64,000 nucleotides of DNA from an uncultured Bartonella sp. (GCF_945277285.1 NZ_CALYPR010000003.1:1-64000); one strand, 5' to 3'; positions 45,456 to 56,568 are shown, counted from the first letter of the stretch. Notes: generated by a model not told the origin, from the letters alone. Made by a program: numbers and translations.

Positions 45456-46628
45456 TCAAGAGCGTATTAGCTTTAACACCACTCTGGTGATGACTAAAAT
45501 GATGTAAAGTCCAAAAAAAGTTGCCATTGTGTCGGAAAAACCGAAGGGGGGGAAAATATCCATTGCTTTTCCGATTGCGGTTGGCCCCACCAGCATACCG
45601 ATGCCATAACAGAAAATAAACGCGGAGTTGGCGGCGGCAAGCTCGAAACCTTTGAGCCGTGCGCCTAATTGGGCAAGCCCGATTGTATAAAGGCCGGCCG
45701 AAACACCGCCCAATATAAAAAGATCTAAAGTGAGCTGCCATTTGACTTCTGCTATCAATGGAATCGTTAATGTTCCGACAAGTCCGATGATTGCGCAGCC
45801 CATGAGCGGGTAACGCTTGTCTGTTACAAAATCACTGATCATGCCGATTGGAATAAGAAGAAGTACATTTCCCAATGCAAGCACAGACATGAATTTACTG
45901 GCTTCGGCTTCATTATATCCAAGATTGAGGCTGAAAGGTGTAATGAGCGTTAAAGCCCCCATCTGGATTGCACCATAGACGAGAACAGCCATGGTCGATG
46001 TTGGGACTGCAAAAATATAACGCATGAAGGCGATATGGTCGCTGTCTTTAAATTGTGGGCTTAAGTTCCATGCAATAATGATCGGTATTGCGGCTATCGC
46101 GATAAGAAAACAGGCAGCGCCGAATGGTGCAAAACCTTGACTGCCAACATGAGCCAGAAGTGTAGGCCCGATGGTAAAACCAAGTCCGAGTGTTATTGCA
46201 TAGATTGCAAGAATTGTTCCTCTTTTGGCTGGTGGAGCCGAATTATTGACCCAAAACTCCGACAAAATAAACATGACGGTGATGGCAAAATGCAGGCTGA
46301 AACGCAAAAGAAACCAGATGATGATCGATTCGGAATAATAAAATCCCAAAAAACTGGCACATCCAATAGCCATCATGGTAAGTATAGAGCGTGCCACGCC
46401 AAGTCTTTTGGCAATGCGCGCGGTAAAGACGGCGGCAATAATTGTCGCAATTCCACCTACCGTGCCACTATAACCGATGATACTACTGGAAAAACCACGT
46501 GCAGCCATAAGGATGGAAATAAGCTGCGTCCCCAAGCCCAAAGCCATACCGACAGCACCAATGGTGGCGGTTGCGGCAAAGATTGCGCGCCAAGGCTTAA
46601 CAACTTGTTGGGGAAGGCGAGACTGCAT
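45456..46628 (-). CDS. MFS transporter
   Basis: A 390-residue membrane protein with twelve predicted helices of the MFS fold; helix 1 reads [22 protein letters not shown] and the loop after helix 2 [13 protein letters not shown]. Similar MFS genes sit between rnr and rpmG in related Rhizobiales. No substrate can be inferred. Confidence 0.88.
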   Translation of the reverse strand: MQSRLPQQVVKPWRAIFAATATIGAVGMALGLGTQLISILMAARGFSSSIIGYSGTVGGIATIIAAVFTARIAKRLGVARSILTMMAIGCASFLGFYYSESIIIWFLLRFSLHFAITVMFILSEFWVNNSAPPAKRGTILAIYAITLGLGFTIGPTLLAHVGSQGFAPFGAACFLIAIAAIPIIIAWNLSPQFKDSDHIAFMRYIFAVPTSTMAVLVYGAIQMGALTLITPFSLNLGYNEAEASKFMSVLALGNVLLLIPIGMISDFVTDKRYPLMGCAIIGLVGTLTIPLIAEVKWQLTLDLFILGGVSAGLYTIGLAQLGARLKGFELAAANSAFIFCYGIGMLVGPTAIGKAMDIFPPFGFSDTMATFFGLYIILVITRVVLKLIRS

Positions 46629-46938
46629 AATAGGGCTATCTTGTCATTTCTTTTTAAAATATTTTGCGAGGAAAAACAGAACCTCTTTTGCAATTAATTT
46701 GCCTGTTTTAACAAAACACCGGCAAATCCTCATGGCTTTTAGTAAGTTAAATATATTGATTAGAATGAAAACAAGTCTACCACTGTCTTCATCTAAATCA
46801 AACGGCCAATTTCTTTTTACGTGCGTTTGTCACACTCGTCCATAAATGTCGACTATATTAGCATGCCACAGCTTTTCAATTTTTTGTTAGTGGCTATTCG
46901 TTTAAAAATCCAATCGTTTTTTCCTCAATCGCTTAGGA
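46629..46938. other. Gap between rnr and the MFS gene
   Basis: About 310 bases without a recognisable gene or clear terminator. It presumably contains the MFS promoter. No repeats were noticed. Confidence 0.5.
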
Positions 46939-49200
46939 TTAGCGACGACTTTTTTGTGAAAGCCTTTTGAATCGATGTGCACCTGTTTTGCTTTTATGAT
47001 GTGAAACAGGTGAAAAAGGCATTGATTTCGGTTGGGTTAACATTTCGAAGCGCAATGCTCCGGCAATTGGCTGAGCTTCCACGAGACGAACATTAACATT
47101 GTCGCCCAATTGATAGCCTTTGTGGCTATGGTCTCCAATCAAAGCGTGACGTGCCTCGTCAAAAATATAATAATCGGTTTTCAAAGTTGAAATCGGTGTG
47201 AAACCGTCTGCGCCGAGCCGGTCCAGTGAAATAAATAAGCCCGATTTTGTAACTCCGGCGATGCGTCCGGTAAACTCGGCTCCAATTTTATTGGCAAGGA
47301 AATGTGCGACCAACCGGTCAACTGTTTCGCGCTCGGCAGCCATTGCCCGTCTTTCTGTGGAAGATATCGCGGCAGCAATTTCATCAAGATTTTTTTCTTC
47401 TTCATCAGTCAAGCCATCGTTACCGAGTTTGAGTGACCGGATGAGAGCACGGTGCACAGTTAAATCGGCGTAACGACGGATAGGAGAAGTGAAATGGGCG
47501 TAATTCGACAAATTAAGACCGAAATGGCCGATATTTTCCGGTGCATATTCAGCTTGCGATTGCGACCGCAAAACCACTTGATTGACCAGCTCCTGCTGGT
47601 CGGTATTTTCCACGCGTTCTAAAATTCTGTTGAAGCGTTCCGGTGTAAGCTCGGCACTGCGGGAAAGTGACAGCCCCAAAGAATGAAGGAACTCGCGTAA
47701 GCCTTCCTGTTTTGCCAATGATGGCTGGTCATGAATACGATAGATAAGCGGCTGGTGTTTAAACTTTAATGTTTCGGCGGCTGAAACATTGGCCTGAATC
47801 ATAAATTCTTCGACAAGCTTATGGGCGTCAAGACGCGGTGGCACCACGACATCTTTTATGCGGCCTTGCTCGTCCAGAATTATTTTACGTTCAGGTAGGT
47901 CAAGTTCCAACGGTTGTCGCTCGTCGCGGGCTTTTTTTAATAAGCTATAGGCGGCCCATAACGGTTTGAGAACGTTTTCCAGTATCGGTGCGGTTTTTTC
48001 GTCTGGCAGCCCGTCAATTGCTTTTTGTGTTTGTAAATAGGAAAGTTTTGCAATCGAACGTATCAAAACTCGGTGAAAACTATGACTGAGCTTTTTTCCG
48101 CGATTGTCAAAGACCATGCGAACAGCCATGGCCGGCCGGTCTTCACCTTCGCGTAACGAACATAAGTTATTGGAAATACGTTCCGGCAGCATGGGGACGA
48201 CGCGGTCGGGAAAATAAACCGAATTACCACGTTTGAGCGCTTCTTTATCCATCGCATTGCCGGGCCGCACATAAAAAGCAACATCGGCAATTGCAACAGT
48301 CACGATAACGCCGCCATTATTGTCTTCAGCCTCGTCCATGGTTGCACAGACTGCATCATCATGGTCTTTGGCATCTTCCGGATCAATGGTGACAAGCGGT
48401 AGATCCCGCCAATCCTCGCGATTGTCCAGTGTCGCCGGTTTTGCCCTTTCAGCTTCTTCAAGAACGCGTTCAGGAAAAATATAGGGGATGTCATGAGCGA
48501 TAATCGCAATCATCGACAAAGCTTTTTCGCTATCAACGCGGCCAAGAATATTTTTTACGACACCACGTTTCAAACCATAATGGTTGTCACGACCGATTTC
48601 GACTTCGACGAGGTCTCCATCCTTGGCTTCACTATCGGGTGGCAAATCAACGGCCACTTCAGCAGCTTTACGGTCTATCGGCTCAAGGCGCCATTTACCG
48701 TTTTCAAGGTTGCGAAGCACGCCCATTGTCGTAAGCTCTTGCCGATCGATTTTTTTGATCGCACGTCCGTTATAAGCAGGGCCTTCTTGCCTTTTGTTTC
48801 GGAAAATCTTGGCAAGAACTCTATCGCCAACTCCAATTGTAGGTCCCTTTGTGTGGCGGGCAGGGCGCAGGGCAACGAGTGGTGCCTTTTCATCGCTGTC
48901 CCACTCGGCAGGCTCCGCAATCAAATCGCCGTCATGATCTCGCCCTTTAACATCAAGCAGTGCCACCGGAGGCAGTGCATGTTTGGGAACGATTTTCTTA
49001 CGTTGTTTGGCAACAATTCCGTCTGCCTTGAGTTCTCGTAACAGATCTTTTAGCCAAATGCGCGCATCTCCCTTGAGATTGAATGCTTTGGCCAATTCGC
49101 GTTTACCCGATAAGTTTGGATTCGCTTCAATGAAAGAAAGAATATCTTTCTTCGTTGGCAAATGGGATGTTGTTTTCTTGAAATCGGGATGTTGTTTCAT
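46939..49200 (-). CDS. rnr: Ribonuclease R
   Basis: A 753-residue 3'-5' exoribonuclease of the RNB family that degrades structured RNA. N-terminal winged-helix and cold-shock-like domains lead to the RNB catalytic core (TIDPEDAKDHDDAVCA with the catalytic aspartates, then FTSPIRRYADLTVHR) and a C-terminal S1 domain (FTGRIAGVTKSGLFISL), with a basic tail. It follows topA by 27 bases on the same strand, a conserved pair in Rhizobiales. Confidence 0.96.
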   Translation of the reverse strand: MKQHPDFKKTTSHLPTKKDILSFIEANPNLSGKRELAKAFNLKGDARIWLKDLLRELKADGIVAKQRKKIVPKHALPPVALLDVKGRDHDGDLIAEPAEWDSDEKAPLVALRPARHTKGPTIGVGDRVLAKIFRNKRQEGPAYNGRAIKKIDRQELTTMGVLRNLENGKWRLEPIDRKAAEVAVDLPPDSEAKDGDLVEVEIGRDNHYGLKRGVVKNILGRVDSEKALSMIAIIAHDIPYIFPERVLEEAERAKPATLDNREDWRDLPLVTIDPEDAKDHDDAVCATMDEAEDNNGGVIVTVAIADVAFYVRPGNAMDKEALKRGNSVYFPDRVVPMLPERISNNLCSLREGEDRPAMAVRMVFDNRGKKLSHSFHRVLIRSIAKLSYLQTQKAIDGLPDEKTAPILENVLKPLWAAYSLLKKARDERQPLELDLPERKIILDEQGRIKDVVVPPRLDAHKLVEEFMIQANVSAAETLKFKHQPLIYRIHDQPSLAKQEGLREFLHSLGLSLSRSAELTPERFNRILERVENTDQQELVNQVVLRSQSQAEYAPENIGHFGLNLSNYAHFTSPIRRYADLTVHRALIRSLKLGNDGLTDEEEKNLDEIAAAISSTERRAMAAERETVDRLVAHFLANKIGAEFTGRIAGVTKSGLFISLDRLGADGFTPISTLKTDYYIFDEARHALIGDHSHKGYQLGDNVNVRLVEAQPIAGALRFEMLTQPKSMPFSPVSHHKSKTGAHRFKRLSQKSRR

Positions 49201-49227
49201 ATTTCGCTTTCCATCCCGTTGTACGGG

Positions 49228-51873
49228 TTATTCAGCTTTCTTGGAAGTTATCGTCTTTTTGGCGGTTTTTTTTGCCGCTGTCATTTTTGTTGCGTTTTTT
49301 TTCGTCTTTGAAGTTTTTGTTACAGGCTTTTTTATAGCGGCTTTGCGGCCTTTTTTAGGAGCCGCCGCTTTTGCTGCAATCAATTCCAAAGCTTCTTCCA
49401 ATGTGACAGAAGCTGGGTCCTTTCCTTTCGGCAAAGTTGCATTGATTTTGCCCCAATTAACATAAGGCCCATAACGCCCATCACGCACTGTCACTTGACC
49501 ACCTTCTGGATGTTCACCCAATGTTGCCAGAGCTTTTGGAGTAGCTCCTCTGCGTGAAACGCCGTTCGCTTTTTTCTCGGCAAGAATGGTGACAGCTCGG
49601 TTAATACCAATGTCAAACACTTCTTCGGCCGTTTCCAGATTGGCATATTGACCATCATGCGAAATATATGGGCCATAACGCCCGATTGAAGCCATAATCG
49701 GCTTGCCCGTTTCAGGATGTATGCCGACTTCACGCGGTAAAGATAAAAGTGCTAGAGCTTTGTCCAAATTCATTTCGGCGGGCAACCAGCCTTTTGGAAG
49801 GCCTGCACGTTTCACGTCTTCTCCATGCTTACATTCAACATATGGGCCAAAACGTCCGACTTTAAGAGAAACATCCTCGCCTGTTGCGGGATCTTTGCCA
49901 AGTATTGTCGGACCGTCGGCTTGTGCTGCTTCGCCTTCTTTTGAATTGTCACTACCAAGTTGGCGAGTATATTTGCATTCGGGATAATTGGAACACCCTA
50001 CGAATGCTCCATAACGGCCAAGTTTGAGCGATAATTTGCCATTATGACAAAGCGGGCAAGAACGCGGGTCGCTGCCATCTTCGCGTGGCGGGAAAGCAAG
50101 CGGCCCGAGCGCATCGTTCAATACATCCAGCACATCGCTTACCCTAAGTTCCTGAATATCAGCTACAGATTTATTAAAAGCATCCCAGAACTCGCGTAAA
50201 ACCTCTTTCCATGACAATTTTGCATCCGAAATAAGATCAAGCTTTTCTTCAAGATCTGCAGTGAAATCATATTCTACATAACGATTGAAGAAATTTTCAA
50301 GAAATGCCGTAACAATACGCCCTTTTGCTTCAGGAATGAGTTTGCGTTTTTCAATTGTCACATAATCACGGTCGCGTAGAGTGCCTAGCGTTGACGCATA
50401 GGTTGAAGGACGCCCGATGCCAAGTTCTTCCAATTTCTTGATGAGGGTAGCTTCCGAATAGCGGGCAGGTGGCTCGGTTGTGTGCTTGAGTGCTTCAATA
50501 GCAACTTTTTGCAGTCGTTCATCGGCTGCTATTTTCGGCAGACGAACAGAATCCTCGTTTTCAGAACTGTCATCATCCTTCTGGTCAAAATAGGCGGCAA
50601 TAAAACCATCAAATTTAATCACCGACCCAACTGCACGCAAATTTGCGTGGTCGGAACCGTTTATGGCTTCAATCTCGACTGTTGTACGTTCAATATCTGC
50701 CGGCATCATCTGGCTGGCAATGGCCCGCTTCCAGACGAGTTCGTATAGTTTTAACTGGTCGCTATCAAGATATTGGCGAATTGCATCTGGTCGACGCATG
50801 AAATCGGTGGGGCGAATCGCTTCGTGTGCTTCCTGGGCATTTTTTGCTTTGGTGGAATAGAAACGCGGCTTTTCAGGCACATAATTGGCCCCAAAAGTAT
50901 CATGAATGGCTTTTCTTGCCGCATCGATAGCTTCTGGTGCAATTTGCACGCCGTCTGTACGCATATAGGTAATAAGGCCGGCTGTTTCGCCATCAATATC
51001 AATGCCTTCATAGAGCTTTTGGGCAATTTGCATTGTGCGAGAGGCAGAAAAACCTAGTTTTGAAGATGCAGCTTGTTGCAATGTCGAGGTAGTGAAAGGT
51101 GGAACAGGGTTACGTTTTGTTGGCTTTGCTTCAACACTTAGTGTGCGAAAATCTGCCCCATCCAGCATTTTTCGGATTTTTTCCGCTTGTTCGACTGTTT
51201 TAATATCAAGCTTGGCGAGCTTCTTCTGGTTGAATGTCGTTAATCGAGCCATGAAAGATTCATCGGCTTTGGTAGCAAGCTTTGCTTCTATCGACCAATA
51301 GTCTTCGCGTTTGAAACGTTCGATTTCCGATTCACGATCACAAACAAGACGTAGTGCAACAGATTGTACACGACCGGCGGAACGGGCTCCGGGAAGCTTG
51401 CGCCACAACACGGGCGACAGCGTAAAACCGACGAGATAGTCCAGCGCGCGGCGCGCCAAATAAGCATCGACAAGTGGAATATCAATGTCGCGCGGATGCG
51501 CCATTGCTTCAAGCACAGCATGTTTGGTGATGGCATTGAAGACAACCCGTTTGACGGGTTTGCCTTTGAGCAGTTTTTTGTGTTGCAATATATCAAGTAC
51601 GTGCCAAGAAATGGCTTCACCCTCACGGTCAGGGTCAGTAGCAAGAATAAGACCGTCAGCATCTTTCAACGCCTTTGAAATTTCTTGAAGTCGTTTTGCA
51701 CCTGTGGAGCTGGTGTCCCATTTCATGGCAAAATCTTCGTCGGGCAAAACCGACCCGTCTTTTGCCGAAAGGTCCCGCACATGCCCGAAGGATGCAAGCA
51801 CTTTATAATTGGGTCCTAGATATTTATTGATTGTTTTGGCTTTTGCCGGAGATTCGACGACAACAACATCCAT
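49228..51873 (-). CDS. topA: DNA topoisomerase I
   Basis: A type IA topoisomerase that relaxes negative supercoils. The 881 residues start with the Toprim domain (VVVESPAKAKTINKYLG, then ATDPDREGEAISWH), have the active-site tyrosine Tyr303 in GLITYMRTDG, one four-cysteine zinc ribbon (CPLCHNGKLSLKLGRYGAFVGC with YPECKY), several degenerate topoisomerase C-terminal repeats (GRYGPYV/I), and a very lysine-rich tail that is typical of alphaproteobacteria. Confidence 0.97.
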   Translation of the reverse strand: MDVVVVESPAKAKTINKYLGPNYKVLASFGHVRDLSAKDGSVLPDEDFAMKWDTSSTGAKRLQEISKALKDADGLILATDPDREGEAISWHVLDILQHKKLLKGKPVKRVVFNAITKHAVLEAMAHPRDIDIPLVDAYLARRALDYLVGFTLSPVLWRKLPGARSAGRVQSVALRLVCDRESEIERFKREDYWSIEAKLATKADESFMARLTTFNQKKLAKLDIKTVEQAEKIRKMLDGADFRTLSVEAKPTKRNPVPPFTTSTLQQAASSKLGFSASRTMQIAQKLYEGIDIDGETAGLITYMRTDGVQIAPEAIDAARKAIHDTFGANYVPEKPRFYSTKAKNAQEAHEAIRPTDFMRRPDAIRQYLDSDQLKLYELVWKRAIASQMMPADIERTTVEIEAINGSDHANLRAVGSVIKFDGFIAAYFDQKDDDSSENEDSVRLPKIAADERLQKVAIEALKHTTEPPARYSEATLIKKLEELGIGRPSTYASTLGTLRDRDYVTIEKRKLIPEAKGRIVTAFLENFFNRYVEYDFTADLEEKLDLISDAKLSWKEVLREFWDAFNKSVADIQELRVSDVLDVLNDALGPLAFPPREDGSDPRSCPLCHNGKLSLKLGRYGAFVGCSNYPECKYTRQLGSDNSKEGEAAQADGPTILGKDPATGEDVSLKVGRFGPYVECKHGEDVKRAGLPKGWLPAEMNLDKALALLSLPREVGIHPETGKPIMASIGRYGPYISHDGQYANLETAEEVFDIGINRAVTILAEKKANGVSRRGATPKALATLGEHPEGGQVTVRDGRYGPYVNWGKINATLPKGKDPASVTLEEALELIAAKAAAPKKGRKAAIKKPVTKTSKTKKNATKMTAAKKTAKKTITSKKAE

Positions 51874-52115
51874 AATGATATCCGCTTCCCTGAACGAGTA
51901 AAAATTTTACTAATTCAATTGACCGGCTTAATCGCTTTGGTCAAGGCTAAATGAAAAAAAAACCAAACTACAACTCGAGATTGCATAAATAAAAAATACA
52001 CGTTATTATATTAATAAATAAAAATGATGATTCAAAATCGTGGTTGATTAGAAAAATTGTCCCTGATTTCCAAACGAGAAAAATTGACAAGAATCTATGG
52101 ACGAGGAGATGTTGT

Positions 52116-52286
52116 ATGTCCTTAGAGCGGTTAAAAACTATCGGTTATATAACTGATATGTCACGGCAAATGAAAGTAATGGCGGCTGAAGCCAATTCTC
52201 CGTTTCTTGCTTTTTTATTGTCGATGGTTACAAAAGAGGGGCAAACTATTTTGAAGAACGCTGAAACTAAGCAGGAAAATCATTGA
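52116..52286 (+). CDS. Unrecognised 56-residue protein
   Basis: A short gene supported by GAGGAG at 52103-52108, seven bases before ATG 52116. The product is amphipathic and helical (LKTIGYITDMSRQMKVMAAE, then FLAFLLSMVTKEGQ) and contains no known domain that I recognise. Its last 20 bases overlap the 3' end of dprA on the other strand. The good ribosome binding site and position between topA and dprA favour a real gene. Confidence 0.55.
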   Translation: MSLERLKTIGYITDMSRQMKVMAAEANSPFLAFLLSMVTKEGQTILKNAETKQENH

Positions 52287-53463
52287 ACGCAAGGGATACA
52301 AAACCGCCACTATAGCGTATTAGTTTTCCCGCTAGGTCAAGCTCAACAAGGATGAGATAAAGTTTATCAATAGCCACGCCTGAATAGAGGCTGAGACTTT
52401 CCAGATCAATTGGAGAGGTAGAAAGAGCATTTACGACGGCATCGCGCTCTGCATCATTTGTATCAATTTCGGTTTTTCTCACATTCTGATCAATACAATT
52501 GTTTTGCAAATTTGAGAGGTCTGTCATTTCTTGTTCCACGGGCTTTTCAAAAAGTGACAATTGCGAGCTGCGTGGCGGCGGGGTGAGAGGGGTGAGGGTT
52601 TCCGATATGTCTTCGGGGCGGGTGACCAGAAGTGCACCCTCTTTAATCAGGTTATTGGTTCCTTGAGCGCGTGGATCCAGAGGTGATCCCGGAATAGCAA
52701 AAACGATACGTCCGATTTCTGCAGCTATGCGTGCGGTAATTAACGAACCGGAGCGATTTGCCGCCTCGCAAACGAGAACCCCTAACGAAAGGCCAGCAAT
52801 AAGGCGGTTGCGGCGAGGAAAATCTTGGGCTCTAGGCTGAGTGCCGATGGGCATTTTGCTAATGATAGCGCCACCTTTATCTAAAATGCGGTTATAAAGC
52901 ACGTTATTTTCTGGCGGATAAATATGATCAATACCGCCGGCCATAACGGCAATGGTTCCGGTCTCAAGACTTGCAAGATGAGCGGCCGTGTCAACACCGC
53001 GTGCTAATCCCGATATGATTGAAAACCCCATTTCTCCCAGTTGTTTGGCAAACAGTGTGGTTAATTTTTTGCCGGTTGCCGATGCATTTCGGGATCCAAC
53101 AATTCCGACAGAAGGAGTAAAAAATTGATCGCTATTGCCTTTGACAGAAATTAATGGAGGAGGTGTTTCCATAGCACGTAAATAAGGTGGATAATCAGGC
53201 TCTCCAACACCGACAAAACGGATTCCCATTTTTTCGGCGAGCTCGATTTCGCGCTCGGCATCTTGCAAGCTGGCAATTCTGATGGGTTTTCCTTTGCCGC
53301 CTTTCTCGCTCAATCGCGGAAGAGCAGCAAGAGCACCGGCGGCAGAACCATAATATTCGATGAGATTTACAAAAGTAACAGCTCCAACGTTTTCACTACG
53401 GATTAATTGCAACCAGTGAAGACGCTGCGTATCGGTAAGTGTAATCCCTTTACGTTTTTCCAT
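52267..53463 (-). CDS. dprA: DNA-processing protein DprA
   Basis: DprA binds incoming single-stranded DNA and loads RecA during natural transformation; it is also widespread in non-competent bacteria. The 398 residues have an N-terminal helical domain, the Rossmann-like core (VGIVGSRNASATGKKLT, GLARGVDTAAH, GGIDHIYPPEN) and a C-terminal winged-helix region (ESLSLYSGVAIDKLYLILVELDLAGKL). It lies between plsY and a small gene, as in other Rhizobiales. Confidence 0.95.
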   Translation of the reverse strand: MEKRKGITLTDTQRLHWLQLIRSENVGAVTFVNLIEYYGSAAGALAALPRLSEKGGKGKPIRIASLQDAEREIELAEKMGIRFVGVGEPDYPPYLRAMETPPPLISVKGNSDQFFTPSVGIVGSRNASATGKKLTTLFAKQLGEMGFSIISGLARGVDTAAHLASLETGTIAVMAGGIDHIYPPENNVLYNRILDKGGAIISKMPIGTQPRAQDFPRRNRLIAGLSLGVLVCEAANRSGSLITARIAAEIGRIVFAIPGSPLDPRAQGTNNLIKEGALLVTRPEDISETLTPLTPPPRSSQLSLFEKPVEQEMTDLSNLQNNCIDQNVRKTEIDTNDAERDAVVNALSTSPIDLESLSLYSGVAIDKLYLILVELDLAGKLIRYSGGFVSLAFNDFPA

Positions 53464-53481
53464 TTCCCCCGCGCTTTCTAG

Positions 53482-54123
53482 TTACGACTTTTTTGCGCCG
53501 ATTCGGCTTTCTGTACCGGTCAATAAACGTCTTATATTGGTATGATGTTTCAAAATTACGATCACACTCATTACCGCTAGTACAATAGCAAATAACTGTC
53601 GGAAAGAACCGGGCATGAAAAGTATGATGAAAATAGGAACGAGAATTACCGAAAAAAGTGCTGACAGTGATGAATATTGGGTAATAAAAGCAGTTAACAA
53701 CCAAACACAGATAAAAAGTAAAGCTGCCGGCCAATAAAACCCCAAACAAACACCGAGATAGGTTGCAACACCTTTACCTCCCTTGAATTTCAGCCAAATT
53801 GGATAAATATGCCCGATAAACGCAGCAAAACCACCTAAAGCAATAATGATAACATTGTTATAGTCCAAGGCCGACAACATGGTCGCAATATAGACAGCCA
53901 AAGTGCCTTTAAGCATATCGCATAAAAGCGTAAGAAACGCGATTTTTTTGTTTCCGGTACGCAATACATTGGTTGCACCTATATTGCCGGAGCCGATTTT
54001 GCGCACATCCCCGAGCCCCGCGAATCGGGTAAACAACAGACCAAACGGAATGGAGCCCACAAGATAACAAATGACCAGTGTCAACCATGATATCATACGG
54101 GGGGATAATTCTATATCAGGCAT
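53482..54123 (-). CDS. plsY: Acyl-phosphate:glycerol-3-phosphate acyltransferase
   Basis: PlsY transfers acyl groups from acyl-phosphate to glycerol-3-phosphate in the inner membrane, the first step of phospholipid synthesis. The 213 residues have five predicted membrane segments and the three family motifs: [22 protein letters not shown] and [10 protein letters not shown]. It lies 18 bases upstream of dprA in the same run. Confidence 0.95.
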   Translation of the reverse strand: MPDIELSPRMISWLTLVICYLVGSIPFGLLFTRFAGLGDVRKIGSGNIGATNVLRTGNKKIAFLTLLCDMLKGTLAVYIATMLSALDYNNVIIIALGGFAAFIGHIYPIWLKFKGGKGVATYLGVCLGFYWPAALLFICVWLLTAFITQYSSLSALFSVILVPIFIILFMPGSFRQLFAIVLAVMSVIVILKHHTNIRRLLTGTESRIGAKKS

Positions 54124-54145
54124 TGGCTGCGCCTTTTATCATTGC

Positions 54146-55453
54146 TTATTTGGTTTGTTGATTCTGATATTGATAAACCAGTTCGCCAGTCACATAGGTT
54201 TTTATTACACGTCCTTGAAAACGGGCGTTTTCAAAAGGCGTGTTCTTCGACCGTGAATGAAGCATATCAAGCGTCAATACCCAAGGGTCATCAAGATCAA
54301 CGACTATAAAATCCGCTTTTTGTCCGGCCTGCAAAGTTCCAGCATCGATCCGTAAGATTTTTGCAGGATTTGTAGAAAGCAAAGCAGCAATTTTCATGAG
54401 TGTAAGTGATTGATCGTGATAAAGTCTTAAAGTGGCAGCCAGCAATGTTTCCATTCCCACAGCGCCTGCTTCTGCATCTTCAAAAGGTAAACGTTTTGTG
54501 TCGGCACCTTGTGGATCATGGCTTGATACAATCATATCAATTGTTCCGTCACTCACAGCCTCGATCATGGCGTGGCGATCATCCTCTGACCTTAGTGGTG
54601 GTGAAAGGCGGAAAAATGTTCGATATTCGCCGATATCATTTTCATTTAGAGTCAAATTGTTGATCGAGACACCGGCTGTCACATTAGTCAATTTCTGTTT
54701 TGCCTGACGGATAGCGTCAGCCGACATGCCCGTTGAAAGTTCAGCTGCATGGTAACGGCAACCGGTTAAAGCTGCTAAACGCAAATCCCGCTCAAGAGGG
54801 ATCACTTCCGCTTCTTTTGGAATTCCCTGAAGGCCTAACCAGCTTGCAAGTAGCCCCTCATTCATCACACCGTTTCCGGTCAGCCATTTATCCTGCGTTT
54901 CGTGAATAATCAGTGCATCAAAGTCGTGGGCATAAGTCATCGCGCGTTTTAATACCAAAGAATTCTCGATTGTCTTATGTCCATCTGTAAAGGCGATGGC
55001 ACCGGATTCTTTTAATAAACCAAACTCGGTCATCTCCTGTCCTTCAAGTTGCTTGGTAATTGCAGCCGAAGGATAAATGTTGACACATGCATTATCACGC
55101 GCCGTCTGTTTGACAAATTCAACAAGTGCAGCATCGTCTATGACAGGATGTGTATCCGGCATCATAACAAATGAGGTAACACCACCCGCCGCGGCTGATC
55201 GGCTTGCTGAATAGATCGTTTCGCGGTGTTCATTGCCGGGTTCTCCGACAAAAACGCGACCATCCACCAAACCAGGCAATATTGCTTTTCCTGCGGCATC
55301 AAAAATTTCAGCACCTTCCGGAGTTCCCTGATTTTGAGCTTTGTGTCCAGCGGCTATTATCCGACCGTCAACAACAATAAGCGTGCCAATCTCGTCTTTA
55401 TTGCATGAGGGATCGACAATGCGGACATTTTTATAAACAACGGGCTTGCTCAT
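54146..55453 (-). CDS. Dihydroorotase-like protein (PyrX/PyrC-prime type), probably non-catalytic
   Basis: A 435-residue amidohydrolase-fold protein next to pyrB. The usual metal-binding HxH after PGLVD is replaced by Arg66-Val67-Phe68 ([14 protein letters not shown]), and the downstream HH that should ligate zinc reads NN (VSINNLTL). One histidine of the HETQ segment remains. In Rhizobiales and Pseudomonas such proteins lack dihydroorotase activity and instead bind the PyrB trimer. It overlaps pyrB by four bases, which supports a joint complex. A catalytic PyrC would be expected elsewhere. Confidence 0.9.
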   Translation of the reverse strand: MSKPVVYKNVRIVDPSCNKDEIGTLIVVDGRIIAAGHKAQNQGTPEGAEIFDAAGKAILPGLVDGRVFVGEPGNEHRETIYSASRSAAAGGVTSFVMMPDTHPVIDDAALVEFVKQTARDNACVNIYPSAAITKQLEGQEMTEFGLLKESGAIAFTDGHKTIENSLVLKRAMTYAHDFDALIIHETQDKWLTGNGVMNEGLLASWLGLQGIPKEAEVIPLERDLRLAALTGCRYHAAELSTGMSADAIRQAKQKLTNVTAGVSINNLTLNENDIGEYRTFFRLSPPLRSEDDRHAMIEAVSDGTIDMIVSSHDPQGADTKRLPFEDAEAGAVGMETLLAATLRLYHDQSLTLMKIAALLSTNPAKILRIDAGTLQAGQKADFIVVDLDDPWVLTLDMLHSRSKNTPFENARFQGRVIKTYVTGELVYQYQNQQTK

Positions 55454-56418
55454 TGGATTTCTCCTTCGCTGTCATGACGACGCGGATCCAACAGAGCCTC
55501 AATGACAGCCATTCTGACAGCAACCCCCATTTCAACCTGTGTATGAATAACACTTTGTGCACCATCGGCAATGTCGGAAGCAATTTCGACACCTCTGTTG
55601 ATTGGTCCCGGATGCATCACAATGCAATCTTGTTTGGCCAGTGCTAGCTTCTGTTTATCAATCCCGAAAAAGTGGAAATATTCTCTGACCGATGGGATAA
55701 AAGCACCCGACATACGTTCTCGTTGTAAACGCAGCATGATGATGACATCTGCATCCTTCAAGCCTTCTTGCATTGTCGTAAATACTTCGACGCTCATATC
55801 GGCAATGTTTTGGGGCAAAAGCGTGGTGGGGGCAACAGCGCGTACCCGCGCACCAAGAGCGTTGAGACTCAAGATATTCGAACGGGCAACACGTGAATGG
55901 AGAATATCGCCGCAAATCGCCACGGTCAAACCTTTGATTCGCCCTTTTGCCCGCCTGATCGTGAGCGCATCAAGCAAGGCTTGAGTGGGATGTTCGTGGG
56001 CGCCATCACCGGCATTAACAACAGCGCAACTCACTTTTTGAGCTAAAAGCGCTGCTGCACCGCCGGATTTGTGTCGGACGACCAGTATATCAGGGTGCAT
56101 GGCATTCAATGTCATGGCTGTATCAATGAGTGTTTCACCCTTTTTGACAGATGAGTGGCTAACCGCCATATTCATGACATCTGCACCGAGCCGCTTCCCA
56201 GCTAGTTCGAAAGATGATTGCGTTCGCGTTGAGTTTTCAAAAAAAAGATTGATTTGTGTTCGCCCGCGCATAGACGTTTTTTTCTTGTCAACTTGTCGCG
56301 ATATTGCGACATTAGCATCTGCGCGGTCGATTAGTGTTATAATATCGTTTTCACTGAGGCCTTTTATGCCTAAGAGATGCCGGTGAGGGAAGATTGGGAA
56401 AGAAGTCGTTTGAGTCAT
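55450..56418 (-). CDS. pyrB: Aspartate carbamoyltransferase catalytic subunit
   Basis: PyrB makes N-carbamoyl-aspartate in pyrimidine synthesis. The 322 residues hold the carbamoyl-phosphate loop [13 protein letters not shown], the [11 protein letters not shown] motif, and [11 protein letters not shown] near the C-terminus. No pyrI regulatory gene is present. It is coupled to the dihydroorotase-like gene by a four-base overlap. Confidence 0.96.
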   Translation of the reverse strand: MTQTTSFPIFPHRHLLGIKGLSENDIITLIDRADANVAISRQVDKKKTSMRGRTQINLFFENSTRTQSSFELAGKRLGADVMNMAVSHSSVKKGETLIDTAMTLNAMHPDILVVRHKSGGAAALLAQKVSCAVVNAGDGAHEHPTQALLDALTIRRAKGRIKGLTVAICGDILHSRVARSNILSLNALGARVRAVAPTTLLPQNIADMSVEVFTTMQEGLKDADVIIMLRLQRERMSGAFIPSVREYFHFFGIDKQKLALAKQDCIVMHPGPINRGVEIASDIADGAQSVIHTQVEMGVAVRMAVIEALLDPRRHDSEGEIQ

Positions 56419-56483
56419 AGCTGAAATTTCCTAAAGAAACTGACAGACACTACAACAAGGTTTGCTTTTTATGCAATGCCTGT

Positions 56484-56521
56484 TTAACCGCATAAAAACG
56501 AATTAACCGCATAAAAACGAA
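56484..56521. repeat. Two exact tandem copies of a 19-bp unit
   Basis: The unit TTAACCGCATAAAAACGAA occurs at 56484-56502 and 56503-56521 without any gap or mismatch, in the gap between the divergent pyrB and AidB-like genes. It could be a paired operator or a slippage duplication; it lies 66 bases from pyrB ATG and 48 bases before the AidB-like GTG. Confidence 0.85.
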
Positions 56522-56568
56522 AATACTTTATGGTGATCATTTTAAATGTTGAAAATCGGGAATAGATT

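Noticed and set aside
45104..45490. 128-codon plus-strand frame over rpmG
   Set aside because: It includes the rpmG terminator and is antisense to rpmG.
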